DNA of 38,709 nucleotides from an uncultured Collinsella sp. (GTDB taxonomy: Bacteria > Actinomycetota > Coriobacteriia > Coriobacteriales > Coriobacteriaceae), in NCBI GenBank assembly GCA_902465105.1, contig CABQLM010000011.1, positions 1 to 38,709 of the forward strand, given 5' to 3'. Below the pieces are notes generated by a model that did not search any database, was not told where the DNA came from, and was given only the letters and a program-made list of their open reading frames with translations. Both the position numbers and the translations under genes were made by a program. Shown here piece after piece: positions 1-6,980 of the stretch (its first letter is position 1; every line of letters begins with the position of its first letter).

Positions 1-33
1 TTACGTTTGCTGCTCTACAGTCCTATGCAAGAC

Positions 34-56
34 GAAGGCCACATTAAGTGGCCTTC
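34..56. terminator. Hairpin, possible terminator of a gene upstream of the window
   Basis: A perfect 9-bp stem (GAAGGCCAC with GTGGCCTTC) closes a 5-base loop ATTAA and is followed on + by TTTG. It would end a transcript entering from before base 1. The core CACATTAAGTG recurs, read on the minus strand, in the hairpin at 242-264, so the two may be related. The T tract is poor, so the terminator call is tentative. No gene is supported in 1-342. Confidence 0.4.
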
Positions 57-155
57 TTTGCATGCGGAACTCGCGACAAACGTAATGCCCGCCCGCCTCC
101 GACCGACTACCAACTAATATTATTTCAGCCCAGGCCCCTGTGTACCGCGCGTCGA

Positions 156-362
156 AGATCTTCAAATTCAAATAACCTGACAATCGATTCTTATAGCAGA
201 GCCCCCTTGGCCTTTAGTTTGATACAAGTTCCGCACGAGCCGGAAAGCACTTAATGTGCTTTCCGTGCGAGCAGGACTGTTCGCAGTAGCAAACTAAAGG
301 CCAAGGGGCCCAGTCAACCTATCAGCAGCGATTGCTCAGCAGTTAGTTGAATTTGAAGATCT
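156..362. repeat. 16-bp inverted repeat that includes the 3' end of the glycosyltransferase gene
   Basis: AGATCTTCAAATTCAA at 156-171 is exactly inverted at 347-362. The right copy encodes the last codons of the minus-strand glycosyltransferase (Lys-Ile-Phe-Lys-Phe-Asn-stop). Read on +, the left copy gives Tyr-Arg-Ala-Ser-Lys-Ile-Phe-Lys-Phe-Lys-stop, ending at 175, which resembles the same protein tail (Tyr-Arg-Leu-Ala-Ser-Lys-Ile-Phe-Lys-Phe-Asn). Upstream of about base 128 the similarity is not visible and the frame meets a stop at 83-85. The left copy therefore looks like the tail of a convergent paralog, or a recombination scar, and not a gene. Confidence 0.6.
203..308. repeat. Nested palindrome (19-bp outer arms, inner hairpin)
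   Basis: The outer arms at 203-221 and 290-308 are perfect 19-base inverted copies (starting CCCCTTGGCC, ending GGCCAAGGGG). Between them lies a second perfect hairpin, GGAAAGCAC at 242-250 paired with GTGCTTTCC at 256-264 around a TTAAT loop. The whole could fold into one long structure just downstream of the minus-strand glycosyltransferase and may act as its terminator or be a non-autonomous repeat. Similar architecture occurs at 3801-3919 and 17574-17674. Confidence 0.7.
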
Positions 363-1374
363 TTGAGGCAAGGCGGTATAGGCCGAGTGTGGTTTTGTCT
401 CCAGCCCGCCCGTGCAGGTTGGTGAAGAAGCCGACCACACCGTAGCGTGCACGACGATACATGCGCTCGTCGTAGGCCTTCAAATCATTCCACAGCGTCT
501 TCAGGCGCTCGTCAGCGCAATCCTCATCGGAAAGCTTAGTGAGTACCGAGCAGATTGCCATCATCATGGTAAAGTAGCCCATCATGTACGAGCGTAGGCG
601 CGATGACTCAACATCACTGTACAGGTGGAACGACTCCATCATGATGCGCGTCACGCGGAACTGCTGGTCCAGACGCTTGACCATCGTGGCCTCGTTGACG
701 CTCTGGCCCTCACGACCAATGAAGTAGCGATAGAGGTCGATGTCGGCGTAGTACATGGTCTTGCAACGCGGTAGCGGCACGTAGGCGTAGATGTTGTCTA
801 CATAGAACGTGTGCGGCGGCATGGGCAGATTGGACGCGCGCAGCACATCCGTGCGATAGCACAGGCTGTGCATGAGCAAATTCTGGTCCAGGCGGAAATG
901 ACCAATCTGGTCCCAGGTAAAAATCTTCTTGCGGGGCAAGGCAAACTTATATCCAATGGCAGTATGCGTGCCTTCGTAAACCTTCTCGTACACGTAGTTC
1001 GAGATAAACAGGTCGACGCGCTGGTCGCGCTCCTCAAAGCCGCGAAGAATCGACAACATGGTCGAAAGGGCCGCAGTGTCGAGCCAGTCGTCTGAATCGA
1101 CAACCTTGTAGTACGTGCCCTGCGCCTCGCGCAAGCCCGAAAGAACGGCGATACCGTGACCACCGTTCTCCTGATGTACCGCACGTATAATGCCGGGGTA
1201 ACGCGCCTCCCACTCGTCGGCCTTGGCGGCCGTCTCATCCTTGGAGCCGTCATCCACCACGATAATCTCGATATCGGTGGCGTAATTGCTCCCCTCCAGA
1301 ATGGAGGTGATGCAATGGTCCATATCCTTGGCGGCGTTATACGAGGGAATACCGAATGTTATGACTTTATGCAT
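343..1374 (-). CDS. Family 2 glycosyltransferase
   Basis: Predicted cytoplasmic GT-A glycosyltransferase of 343 residues that transfers a sugar from a nucleotide donor onto a surface glycan or lipid-linked acceptor. The N-terminal half shows the GT2 pattern: a first strand ending PSYNA (residues 10-14), VVDDGS (39-44) for nucleotide binding and the metal-binding DSDD (93-96). The C-terminal half is less conserved. The start at 1374 is chosen because the product then opens directly with the first GT-A strand; an in-frame ATG at 1392 is possible, and neither has a strong Shine-Dalgarno. It overlaps the end of glf by 8 bases, so the two are probably translationally coupled, which suggests a galactofuranose-containing glycan. 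Donor and acceptor cannot be read from sequence. Confidence 0.85.
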   Translation of the reverse strand: MHKVITFGIPSYNAAKDMDHCITSILEGSNYATDIEIIVVDDGSKDETAAKADEWEARYPGIIRAVHQENGGHGIAVLSGLREAQGTYYKVVDSDDWLDTAALSTMLSILRGFEERDQRVDLFISNYVYEKVYEGTHTAIGYKFALPRKKIFTWDQIGHFRLDQNLLMHSLCYRTDVLRASNLPMPPHTFYVDNIYAYVPLPRCKTMYYADIDLYRYFIGREGQSVNEATMVKRLDQQFRVTRIMMESFHLYSDVESSRLRSYMMGYFTMMMAICSVLTKLSDEDCADERLKTLWNDLKAYDERMYRRARYGVVGFFTNLHGRAGDKTTLGLYRLASKIFKFN

Positions 1375-2569
1375 GGCAGGCGATAATCTCATCCGAAAGG
1401 TCGAGAGCGGAGTTAGTCACAGCGTCCATGTCGTAGTAACGATACTCGGCCAGGCGACCCACCGGGTGGAAGTTCGTCAGGTTCTGGACGCGCTCAAGAT
1501 AGCGCTCATAGAGCTCACGGTTCTCGGGCTCAAGAATGGCATAGTAGGGCGTTTCTCCCGAGCCGGGCGTATAGGCCTTGGAATACTCCTTCATGATGGT
1601 GGTCTTGCCGGGCAGGACCTGGCCAGTCATGTTCTTGAACTCGGTGATACGCGTGTAATCCTCGCTCGTGGTGTAATTGACGGTGCCCACGGGCTGGAAC
1701 TGGTCCATATCGAGCGTCTCGAACTTCATGTCGAGTGTACGGTACGGCAGAGCGCCCAGGTCGAGGTTGAACAGCTCGTCGAGCGGACCAGTGTAGACGA
1801 TCTCGCCGCCATAGACCTTGCCGTCGATCTTGACGGTGGTCTCGTCGATCTCAAAGAGGTCGCGGGCATCCACGTCGCAGAACACATCAATCAGATCGTG
1901 GTCGAGCATGTGCTCGAACAGAGCGGTGTAGCCGTCCTGCGGCATGCCCTGGAAGGGAGCCTGCGGGAAGTAGCGGTCATCGTCGCCCACAAACACGGGA
2001 ACGCGACCGGTAATCGAGGGATCGATCTGGTCGGGCGTCTGGCCCCACTGTTTCATGGTGTAATGCAAAAAGACGTTCTCGTAGACGTAATCGGCAACCT
2101 CGGCCAAGTCAGGGTCATTCTTCTTGCGCAGCTCCATGATGGGCACCTTGACATCCTTGCCAAAGGTCTCCACGAGCTTCTGATACAACTCCTCGCCGCG
2201 CTCATCACCAAAGGCGAGCTTGAGACTCTCGTGGTTAAAGGGCACAGGCATGAGGGTGCCGTTGATATTGGCGAGCACCTTGTGCTGGTAGTCCGTCCAC
2301 TTAGTAAAGCGAGACAGAAAATTGTGGACGCGCTCATTAAAGGTATGGTAGATATGCGGACCGTACTCGTGGACCAGGATTCCGGCCTCGTCAGCGCAGT
2401 CGTAGGCATTGCCCGCAATGTGGCTGCGGCGCTCCAAAACGGCAACGCGATAGCCGATGGTCTCGGCAAGACGGCGGGCGCAAACGGAACCGGCGTACCC
2501 GGCACCGACGACGATCATGTCATATGCGCCGGCATTAAAGCCTTCAGGCAGGCCTGAGGTAATCTGCAT
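1367..2569 (-). CDS. glf: UDP-galactopyranose mutase
   Basis: FAD-dependent enzyme of 400 residues that interconverts UDP-galactopyranose and UDP-galactofuranose, supplying the donor for galactofuranose in surface polysaccharides. The N-terminal Rossmann motif VGAGYAGS lies at residues 21-28, preceded by about 17 extra residues compared with many Glf proteins. HEYGPHIYHT follows at about residue 67, and the family pattern continues through TEFKNMTGQ and the C-terminal GRLAEYRYYDMD. Length fits the family. The start at 2569 is supported by AAGGAG seven bases upstream. The downstream glycosyltransferase overlaps its stop, so the two form one unit. Confidence 0.95.
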   Translation of the reverse strand: MQITSGLPEGFNAGAYDMIVVGAGYAGSVCARRLAETIGYRVAVLERRSHIAGNAYDCADEAGILVHEYGPHIYHTFNERVHNFLSRFTKWTDYQHKVLANINGTLMPVPFNHESLKLAFGDERGEELYQKLVETFGKDVKVPIMELRKKNDPDLAEVADYVYENVFLHYTMKQWGQTPDQIDPSITGRVPVFVGDDDRYFPQAPFQGMPQDGYTALFEHMLDHDLIDVFCDVDARDLFEIDETTVKIDGKVYGGEIVYTGPLDELFNLDLGALPYRTLDMKFETLDMDQFQPVGTVNYTTSEDYTRITEFKNMTGQVLPGKTTIMKEYSKAYTPGSGETPYYAILEPENRELYERYLERVQNLTNFHPVGRLAEYRYYDMDAVTNSALDLSDEIIACHA

Positions 2570-2647
2570 CGATACTCCTTGTCAAAAGCCACGGGCTCGT
2601 TAGCTGGGCTTTTCTCGAACATTCTTCGAGACATATTTATCAGAGCG

Positions 2648-2747
2648 ATTATAGCGCTAATGCGTCCTATAATGAGCTTGCCACACAAGGAAAGCTCAAG
2701 CACCGCGGCGTACATAACTGAAAGGTAAACCCGCTAGCAGCGGGTTT
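2648..2747. promoter_or_regulatory. Divergent glf/pta promoter region with a terminator-like hairpin in the pta leader
   Basis: The 231 bases between glf and pta carry a TATAAT -10 candidate on + (2668-2673, toward pta) and one on - (2648-2653, toward glf). No convincing -35 box is visible for either. Within the predicted pta leader, AAACCCGCT (2727-2735) pairs perfectly with AGCGGGTTT (2739-2747) and is followed by ATT. This is a short intrinsic-terminator-like hairpin about 55 bases before the pta start. It could attenuate pta or end a short transcript. Confidence 0.4.
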
Positions 2748-2800
2748 ATTCGTGAACAGCCGAGTGCCTGGAGCTTAGCAAAACGCTTGTAAGGAGTAAC

Positions 2801-3781
2801 ATGAGCGATTTTCTAAACCGTATGAAGTCTGCCGCCAAGGCCGATCTTAAGACGATTGTCCTGCCCGAGGGTGAGGATCCGCGCACCATCGTCGCGGCCA
2901 CCAAAATCATCGAGGAGGGTCTGGCCAAGATCGTCATCCTGGGCAACCCTGAGGAAATCAACGTTACCGGCGCCACCGTCATCGATCCGCGCAATGCCGA
3001 GAAGCACGAGGAGTACGCGCAAAAGTTTGCCGAGCTCCGCGCCAAGAAGGGCGTCACCATCGAGCAGGCTCGCGCCCAGGTGATGGACGCCACCTACTTT
3101 GGCACCATGATGGTCAAGATGGGCGATGCCGACGGCCTGGTCTCCGGCGCCTGTCACTCCACTGCCGACACCCTGCGTCCCGCGCTGCAGATCCTCAAGA
3201 CCGCCCCTGGCACCAAGCTGGTCTCGGCATTCTTCGTGATGTGCACCGATACCCCGCAGTTCGGCACCGACGGCACGCTGATCTTCGCCGACTGCGGCCT
3301 CAACATCAACCCGTCCTCCGACGAGCTCTCCGAGATCGCCATCGCATCCGCTCACTCCTGGTCCACGTTCATGGGCAACGTTGAGCCGCACGTGGCCATG
3401 CTCTCCTACTCCACCATGGGCTCCGCCGGCGGCGAGGTCGCCAAGAAGGTCCAGGAGGCCGTGAAGTTCTGCAAGGAGAAGGCTCCCGAGCTCGCCATCG
3501 ACGGCGACCTGCAGCTCGACGCCGCCATCGTCCCCACCGTCGCTCAGCTCAAGGCTCCCGGCTCCTCCGTTGCCGGCAAGGCCAACGTGCTCGTGTTCCC
3601 CGACCTCGAGGCCGGCAACATCGGCTACAAGCTGGTTCAGCGCTTCGCCGGCGCCGACGCCTACGGCCCCATCCTGCAGGGCATCGCCAAGCCGGTTAAC
3701 GACCTTTCGCGCGGCTGCTCTGCCGACGACATCGTGGGTGTCGTGGCCATCACCGCCGTCCAGGCTCAGATGGCTGAGTAG
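2801..3781 (+). CDS. pta: Phosphate acetyltransferase
   Basis: Converts acetyl-CoA and phosphate to acetyl phosphate, the first step of ATP-yielding acetate formation; cytoplasmic. The 326-residue protein is the short single-domain PTA/PTB form, without the N-terminal DRTGG regulatory part. Family signatures are VLPEGEDPRT near the N-terminus, the central DGLVSGACHSTADTLRPALQ and the C-terminal VFPDLEAGNIGYKLVQR and GCSADDIV. The ATG at 2801 has AAGGAGT eight bases upstream. It faces the two ackA genes, whose product completes the pathway, but is transcribed separately. It ends in the large palindrome at 3801-3919. Confidence 0.96.
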   Translation: MSDFLNRMKSAAKADLKTIVLPEGEDPRTIVAATKIIEEGLAKIVILGNPEEINVTGATVIDPRNAEKHEEYAQKFAELRAKKGVTIEQARAQVMDATYFGTMMVKMGDADGLVSGACHSTADTLRPALQILKTAPGTKLVSAFFVMCTDTPQFGTDGTLIFADCGLNINPSSDELSEIAIASAHSWSTFMGNVEPHVAMLSYSTMGSAGGEVAKKVQEAVKFCKEKAPELAIDGDLQLDAAIVPTVAQLKAPGSSVAGKANVLVFPDLEAGNIGYKLVQRFAGADAYGPILQGIAKPVNDLSRGCSADDIVGVVAITAVQAQMAE

Positions 3782-3800
3782 CGTACATATCCCCTCGGGA

Positions 3801-3919
3801 CCCTACAGGGTAAAGCTCTGAAAACGTCCTCGGACATGCATGAAACCCCCGCTGTGCACTTCGTGCGGCGGGGGTTTCATGCGTCCTGCGGAATATTTTC
3901 AGAGCTTTACCCTGTAGGG
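3801..3919. terminator. Nested palindrome containing the pta terminator
   Basis: The outer arms are perfect 24-base inverted copies (3801-3824 and 3896-3919, starting CCCTACAGGG). Inside is a perfect 15-bp GC-rich stem (3838-3852 with 3868-3882, core ACCCCCGC). The inner stem is probably the pta terminator although the T tract is weak. The outer arms make the whole 119 bases nearly one palindrome, much larger than a normal terminator. Confidence 0.7.
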
Positions 3920-4085
3920 CCCCTGCCGCCACGTGGTGCTCAGGGGATCTGGGGTGGACGGCGGCTTGGCTACGAGCTGGGGCTGAGGACCTGAATGGTT
4001 GGGTGCCGTTGTTGGGAGCGCAGGCGTTGCTGGCGGTGATCACTTTGGGACCGAAATGTTGGATGCGGTTCGATGTCTGGCCCAC

Positions 4086-4257
4086 CGGAAAGCGTGTCCC
4101 GGTTTGGAGGCGGATTGTGGGATGCAGCTTCCGTTTGGGGGCTGTTTGGGAAACCGCGGGACGGAATTTTGCTTTATTGTGGGTCGCACTTTCCGCAATC
4201 TGCCCCAAACGGAAAGCGTGTCCCAGAATCCGCGTTCAAAATGGGATGGAGTTTCCG
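4086..4257. repeat. Degenerate 15-base repeat in alternating orientation, non-coding
   Basis: The sequence GGGACACGCTTTCCG, or a close variant, occurs five times: minus at 4086-4100, plus at 4119-4133, plus at 4181-4195, minus at 4210-4224 and plus at 4243-4257. Start spacings are 33, 62, 29 and 33 bases, so the array looks periodic at about 31 with one degraded position. The two minus copies are identical. GTTTGGGG and CCCCAAAC next to some copies add further dyad symmetry. The stretch 3920-4270 has no supported gene. Confidence 0.6.
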
Positions 4258-4271
4258 CCGTCCGCTCGCTA

Positions 4272-4308
4272 GAAAAAGGCCTCCGGAACTGTTGCTCTGG
4301 AGGCCTTT
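4272..4308 (-). terminator. Terminator of ackA (first copy)
   Basis: AAAGGCCTCC (4275-4284) and GGAGGCCTTT (4299-4308) form a perfect 10-bp stem. On the minus strand it is followed by TTTTTCTA, a classical intrinsic terminator about 20 bases after the ackA stop. Confidence 0.85.
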
Positions 4309-4330
4309 CGTTCAATTGCAAACTGGCGCG

Positions 4331-5509
4331 CTAGTTGTTCGCGGTCAGGCGCTCGACGTCGTGGGCGATCATGTATTCCTCGTCGGTGGGGATGACCATG
4401 ACCGTGACGGAGGAACCGGCGGCGCTGATGACCTGCGGGCCGTTGCCCACCGCCTCGCGGTTCTTGTTGTTGTCGATGCGTACGCCCAGCCACTCAAAGC
4501 AATCGCAGAAGGCTTTGCGGATCGACCAGTCGTTCTCGCCGATGCCGGCGGTAAAGGTGATGGTGTCCACGCCCGCCATGGAAGCGATCATGGAGCCAGC
4601 CTGCTGCATGGCCTTGTAGGCAAACATGTCGAAGGCGAGCAGGCAGCGCTCGTCGCCCTCGGAGGCGCGTGTACGGATGTCGCGGGCGTCATTGGAGATG
4701 CCCGAGATGGCAAGCAGACCGGACTGCTTGTTCATCATGTCATCGACTTCTTGATAGCTGTAGCCGCCTTCGCGCTGGAGGTAGCACACAGTAGCCGGGT
4801 CGATAGAGCCGCAGCGGGTTCCCATCATCAAACCGTCAAGCGGCGTGAGGCCCATCGTGGTATCGCGGCACACACCGTCCTCGATGGCGGCAAGCGAAGC
4901 ACCGTTGCCCAGATGGCACGAAAGCAGACGGTGGCAACACGAGCCCAGGATTTCCTTGGCCATCATCCACTCGTAGCGGTGGCTCGTACCGTGGGCGCCG
5001 TACTTGCGCACGTGGTACTTGTCGCACACGTCCTTGGGCAGGGCGTAGGTGTAGGCGACCTCGGGCATGGTCATGTGGAACGAGGTGTCGAAGACGGCGA
5101 CGTTGGGCAGCTCCGGATACTTCTCACGACAATACTCAATCGCCGCGGCCTCGCCGTAGTTGTGCAGAGGAGCCAAGGGGGCTACCTCGAGAATCTTGGC
5201 CATGACCTCGTCGTCGACAACTGCGGAATCATCGAAGTGCCAGCCGCCTTGAACGATACGATGTCCAATGCCATCAATCGTAAAGTCGGTCTTCTCGAGC
5301 TCCTCGAGCACGCGAGCGATAGCAGAGCGGTGATCGGGGAAAGGAACCTCCTCGGTCTGCTTGGCGCCACCGTTCTCGGAGTGGCCAAAGATGCCCATGT
5401 CCGATCCGATACGCTCGCAATTGCCCTTGGCGAAAACCTCGCGGGTATCGGTATCCAAGAGCTGATATTTAAGGCTTGAGCTGCCGGCGTTGACAACAAG
5501 TACGTTCAT
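4331..5509 (-). CDS. ackA: Acetate kinase, copy 1
   Basis: Transfers phosphate from acetyl phosphate to ADP, yielding ATP and acetate. The 392-residue protein is full length for the ASKHA-fold acetate/propionate kinases. Visible motifs are the N-terminal VVNAGSSSLKY (phosphate loop), HRIVQGG (83-89), FDTSFH (140-145), AHGTSH (172-177), CHLGNGASLAAIEDG (198-212), GLTPLDG, GTRCGSIDP, FTAGIGEND and a C-terminal DEEYMIA. The catalytic His, Arg and Asn positions known from the Methanosarcina enzyme are kept, but the acetate-pocket Phe (its F179) is Ala here and the His after HRVV is Gln. AAAGGAG precedes the ATG. A second copy lies just upstream on the same strand, each with its own terminator. 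Confidence 0.93.
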   Translation of the reverse strand: MNVLVVNAGSSSLKYQLLDTDTREVFAKGNCERIGSDMGIFGHSENGGAKQTEEVPFPDHRSAIARVLEELEKTDFTIDGIGHRIVQGGWHFDDSAVVDDEVMAKILEVAPLAPLHNYGEAAAIEYCREKYPELPNVAVFDTSFHMTMPEVAYTYALPKDVCDKYHVRKYGAHGTSHRYEWMMAKEILGSCCHRLLSCHLGNGASLAAIEDGVCRDTTMGLTPLDGLMMGTRCGSIDPATVCYLQREGGYSYQEVDDMMNKQSGLLAISGISNDARDIRTRASEGDERCLLAFDMFAYKAMQQAGSMIASMAGVDTITFTAGIGENDWSIRKAFCDCFEWLGVRIDNNKNREAVGNGPQVISAAGSSVTVMVIPTDEEYMIAHDVERLTANN

Positions 5510-5575
5510 GAGACTCCTTTGAAGTGCAATGCGGTCGACGCAGACCCCTTAAAGCGGCCGCATTTTAATAAGAAG

Positions 5576-5601
5576 TTATCATATCCTGATAAATAGCTAT
5601 C
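5576..5601. promoter_or_regulatory. Clustered dyads upstream of ackA copy 1, possible operator
   Basis: TTATCA (5576-5581) and TGATAA (5587-5592) form a 6-5-6 inverted repeat. It is followed by the 8-base palindrome ATAGCTAT (5593-5600). The AT-rich patch lies between the ackA copy 1 start and the terminator of copy 2, where a promoter is expected. The binding protein is unknown. Confidence 0.3.
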
Positions 5602-5623
5602 ATCATATCGCCCAACGAGCGCG

Positions 5624-5661
5624 AAAGAGGGGCTGAACGGCGCTTGGTCGTCCAGCCCCTC
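5624..5661 (-). terminator. Terminator of ackA copy 2
   Basis: GAGGGGCTG (5627-5635) pairs with CAGCCCCTC (5653-5661). On the minus strand the stem is followed by TTTCGC. It lies directly after the copy 2 stop, so the two kinase genes can be transcribed separately. Confidence 0.7.
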
Positions 5662-5672
5662 CCCTCTTGCAA

Positions 5673-6851
5673 TTACTTGCCGTTGACGATGCGCTCGACG
5701 TCAGAAGCGATCATGAACTCCTCGTCCGTGGGGATGACGAAGATCTTGACCTTGGAATCCTTGGCAGACAGGCACCAAGCGCCGTCGCCACGCAGGGCGT
5801 TACGGGCATGGTCCATTTTGACGCCCATAAAGGCCAGACGGTCGGCAACGCCGGCGCGAACGGCCGGAGCGTGCTCACCGATGCCGGCGGTAAAGACCAG
5901 GGTGTCCATGCCGCACATGGAAGTGGCCATCTCGGCAGCCTTGGCGGCAATCTTGTAGACGAACATATCGAAGGCGAGCTGAGCCTCGGGGTCGCCAGCG
6001 GCGGCGAGCTCCTCGACGTTGCGGCAGTCGTTGGTCTTGCCACCGGTCACAGCCAAAAGACCGGACTTCTTGTTCATCATCTCGTCGACCTCGTCGAAGG
6101 TGTAGCCACCCTCGCGCTGCAGGTAGCACACGGTAGCCGGGTCGATGGAGCCGCAGCGGGTGCCCATCATGACGCCGTCGAGCGGGGTGAGGCCCATAGT
6201 GGTATCCATGCACTTGCCGTCCTCGATGGCGCACAGGGAGGCACCGGAGCCGATGTGGCACACGACAACCTTGCGGGCCTCGCCGTTGGTCATCTCGGCG
6301 ACCTTCTTGGAGATGTAACGATAGCTGGTGCCGTGGGCGCCGTACTTACGGATGTGCAGCTTGTCGCAAACATCCTTGGGAAGGGCGTAGGTCTTGGCGA
6401 CCTCGGGCATGTTGAAGTGGAAAGCGGTGTCGTAGACCGTAACGTTGGGTAGATCGGGATACTGCTCCAGGCAGAACTCGATAACGTTGGCCTCGGGGTT
6501 GTTGTGCAGCGGCGCCAGCGGGGCGACCTCGCGAATCTTGGCGAGGACGTCCTCGTCGACGAGGGAGGAATCGCCAAAGTACCAACCGCCCTGAACGATG
6601 CGGTGACCAATGCCTTCGATCTTGACGCCATTGGCCTCGAGGTCCTTCAGGACGACCTCGATGGCGACCTTGTGGTCGGGGAACTCGATGTTCTCGGTCA
6701 CCTTCTTGGAGCCGTTGGCAGCATGGGTGAAGGTACCGCCGGTAAAGCAAACGCGCTCGCAGGAGCCCTTTGCGGACACCTTGTGGGATTTGGTATCGAT
6801 GACCTGATACTTAAGGGTCGAAGATCCTGCGTTGACGACCAGAACGTTCAT
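5673..6851 (-). CDS. ackA: Acetate kinase paralog, copy 2 (diverged active site)
   Basis: A 392-residue paralog of the downstream ackA, with the same length and the same overall motif order: VVNAGSSTLKY, HRIVQGG, YDTAFH, GLTPLDG, GTRCGSIDP and FTAGIGEH. It differs at positions that are nearly invariant in acetate kinases. AHGTSY (172-177) has Tyr where the family has His, CHIGSG (198-203) has Ser where the family has Asn, and like copy 1 it has Ala in place of the acetate-pocket Phe. It may prefer another acyl phosphate (propionyl, butyryl) or serve different conditions; that is inference. AGGGAG lies seven bases before the ATG. Confidence 0.88.
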   Translation of the reverse strand: MNVLVVNAGSSTLKYQVIDTKSHKVSAKGSCERVCFTGGTFTHAANGSKKVTENIEFPDHKVAIEVVLKDLEANGVKIEGIGHRIVQGGWYFGDSSLVDEDVLAKIREVAPLAPLHNNPEANVIEFCLEQYPDLPNVTVYDTAFHFNMPEVAKTYALPKDVCDKLHIRKYGAHGTSYRYISKKVAEMTNGEARKVVVCHIGSGASLCAIEDGKCMDTTMGLTPLDGVMMGTRCGSIDPATVCYLQREGGYTFDEVDEMMNKKSGLLAVTGGKTNDCRNVEELAAAGDPEAQLAFDMFVYKIAAKAAEMATSMCGMDTLVFTAGIGEHAPAVRAGVADRLAFMGVKMDHARNALRGDGAWCLSAKDSKVKIFVIPTDEEFMIASDVERIVNGK

Positions 6852-6904
6852 GTGTCTCCCTACTAACAGGCGGTGTGGCGCCGCCAGGTTACATACGCTT
6901 CAAT

Positions 6905-6938
6905 AATAAACCCAAACGCCCTCGCGCTCGGGTTTATT
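6905..6938 (-). terminator. Terminator after the MFS gene
   Basis: AATAAACCC (6905-6913) pairs with GGGTTTATT (6930-6938), a perfect 9-bp stem. On the minus strand it is followed by ATTGAAG; the stem itself supplies the T-rich 3' side. It separates the MFS gene from ackA copy 2. Confidence 0.6.
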
Positions 6939-6980
6939 GCGTTGATATCGTTGATATATAAGTTATCGGTGCCTAAATAC

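Noticed and set aside
1..183. Minus-strand ORF of 60 codons at the left edge
   Set aside because: It starts with TTG without a binding site and reads through a terminator-like hairpin and an inverted repeat; not supported as a gene.
1286..2557. Long plus-strand ORF (423 codons) opposite glf
   Set aside because: It lies antisense to the well-recognised glf and results from GC-rich third codon positions. The product is a low-complexity string of Leu, Val, Gly and His without domains.
4086..4257. CRISPR array
   Set aside because: The repeats are 15 bases, degenerate and in both orientations with no uniform spacers, and no cas gene is present.
3999..4334. Overlapping plus-strand ORFs between pta and ackA
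   Set aside because: They run through the degenerate repeat array and the ackA terminator, lack binding sites and have repetitive composition.
4073..5479. Plus-strand ORF of 468 codons opposite ackA copy 1
   Set aside because: Antisense shadow of ackA, with its first part in the non-coding repeat array; no family features.
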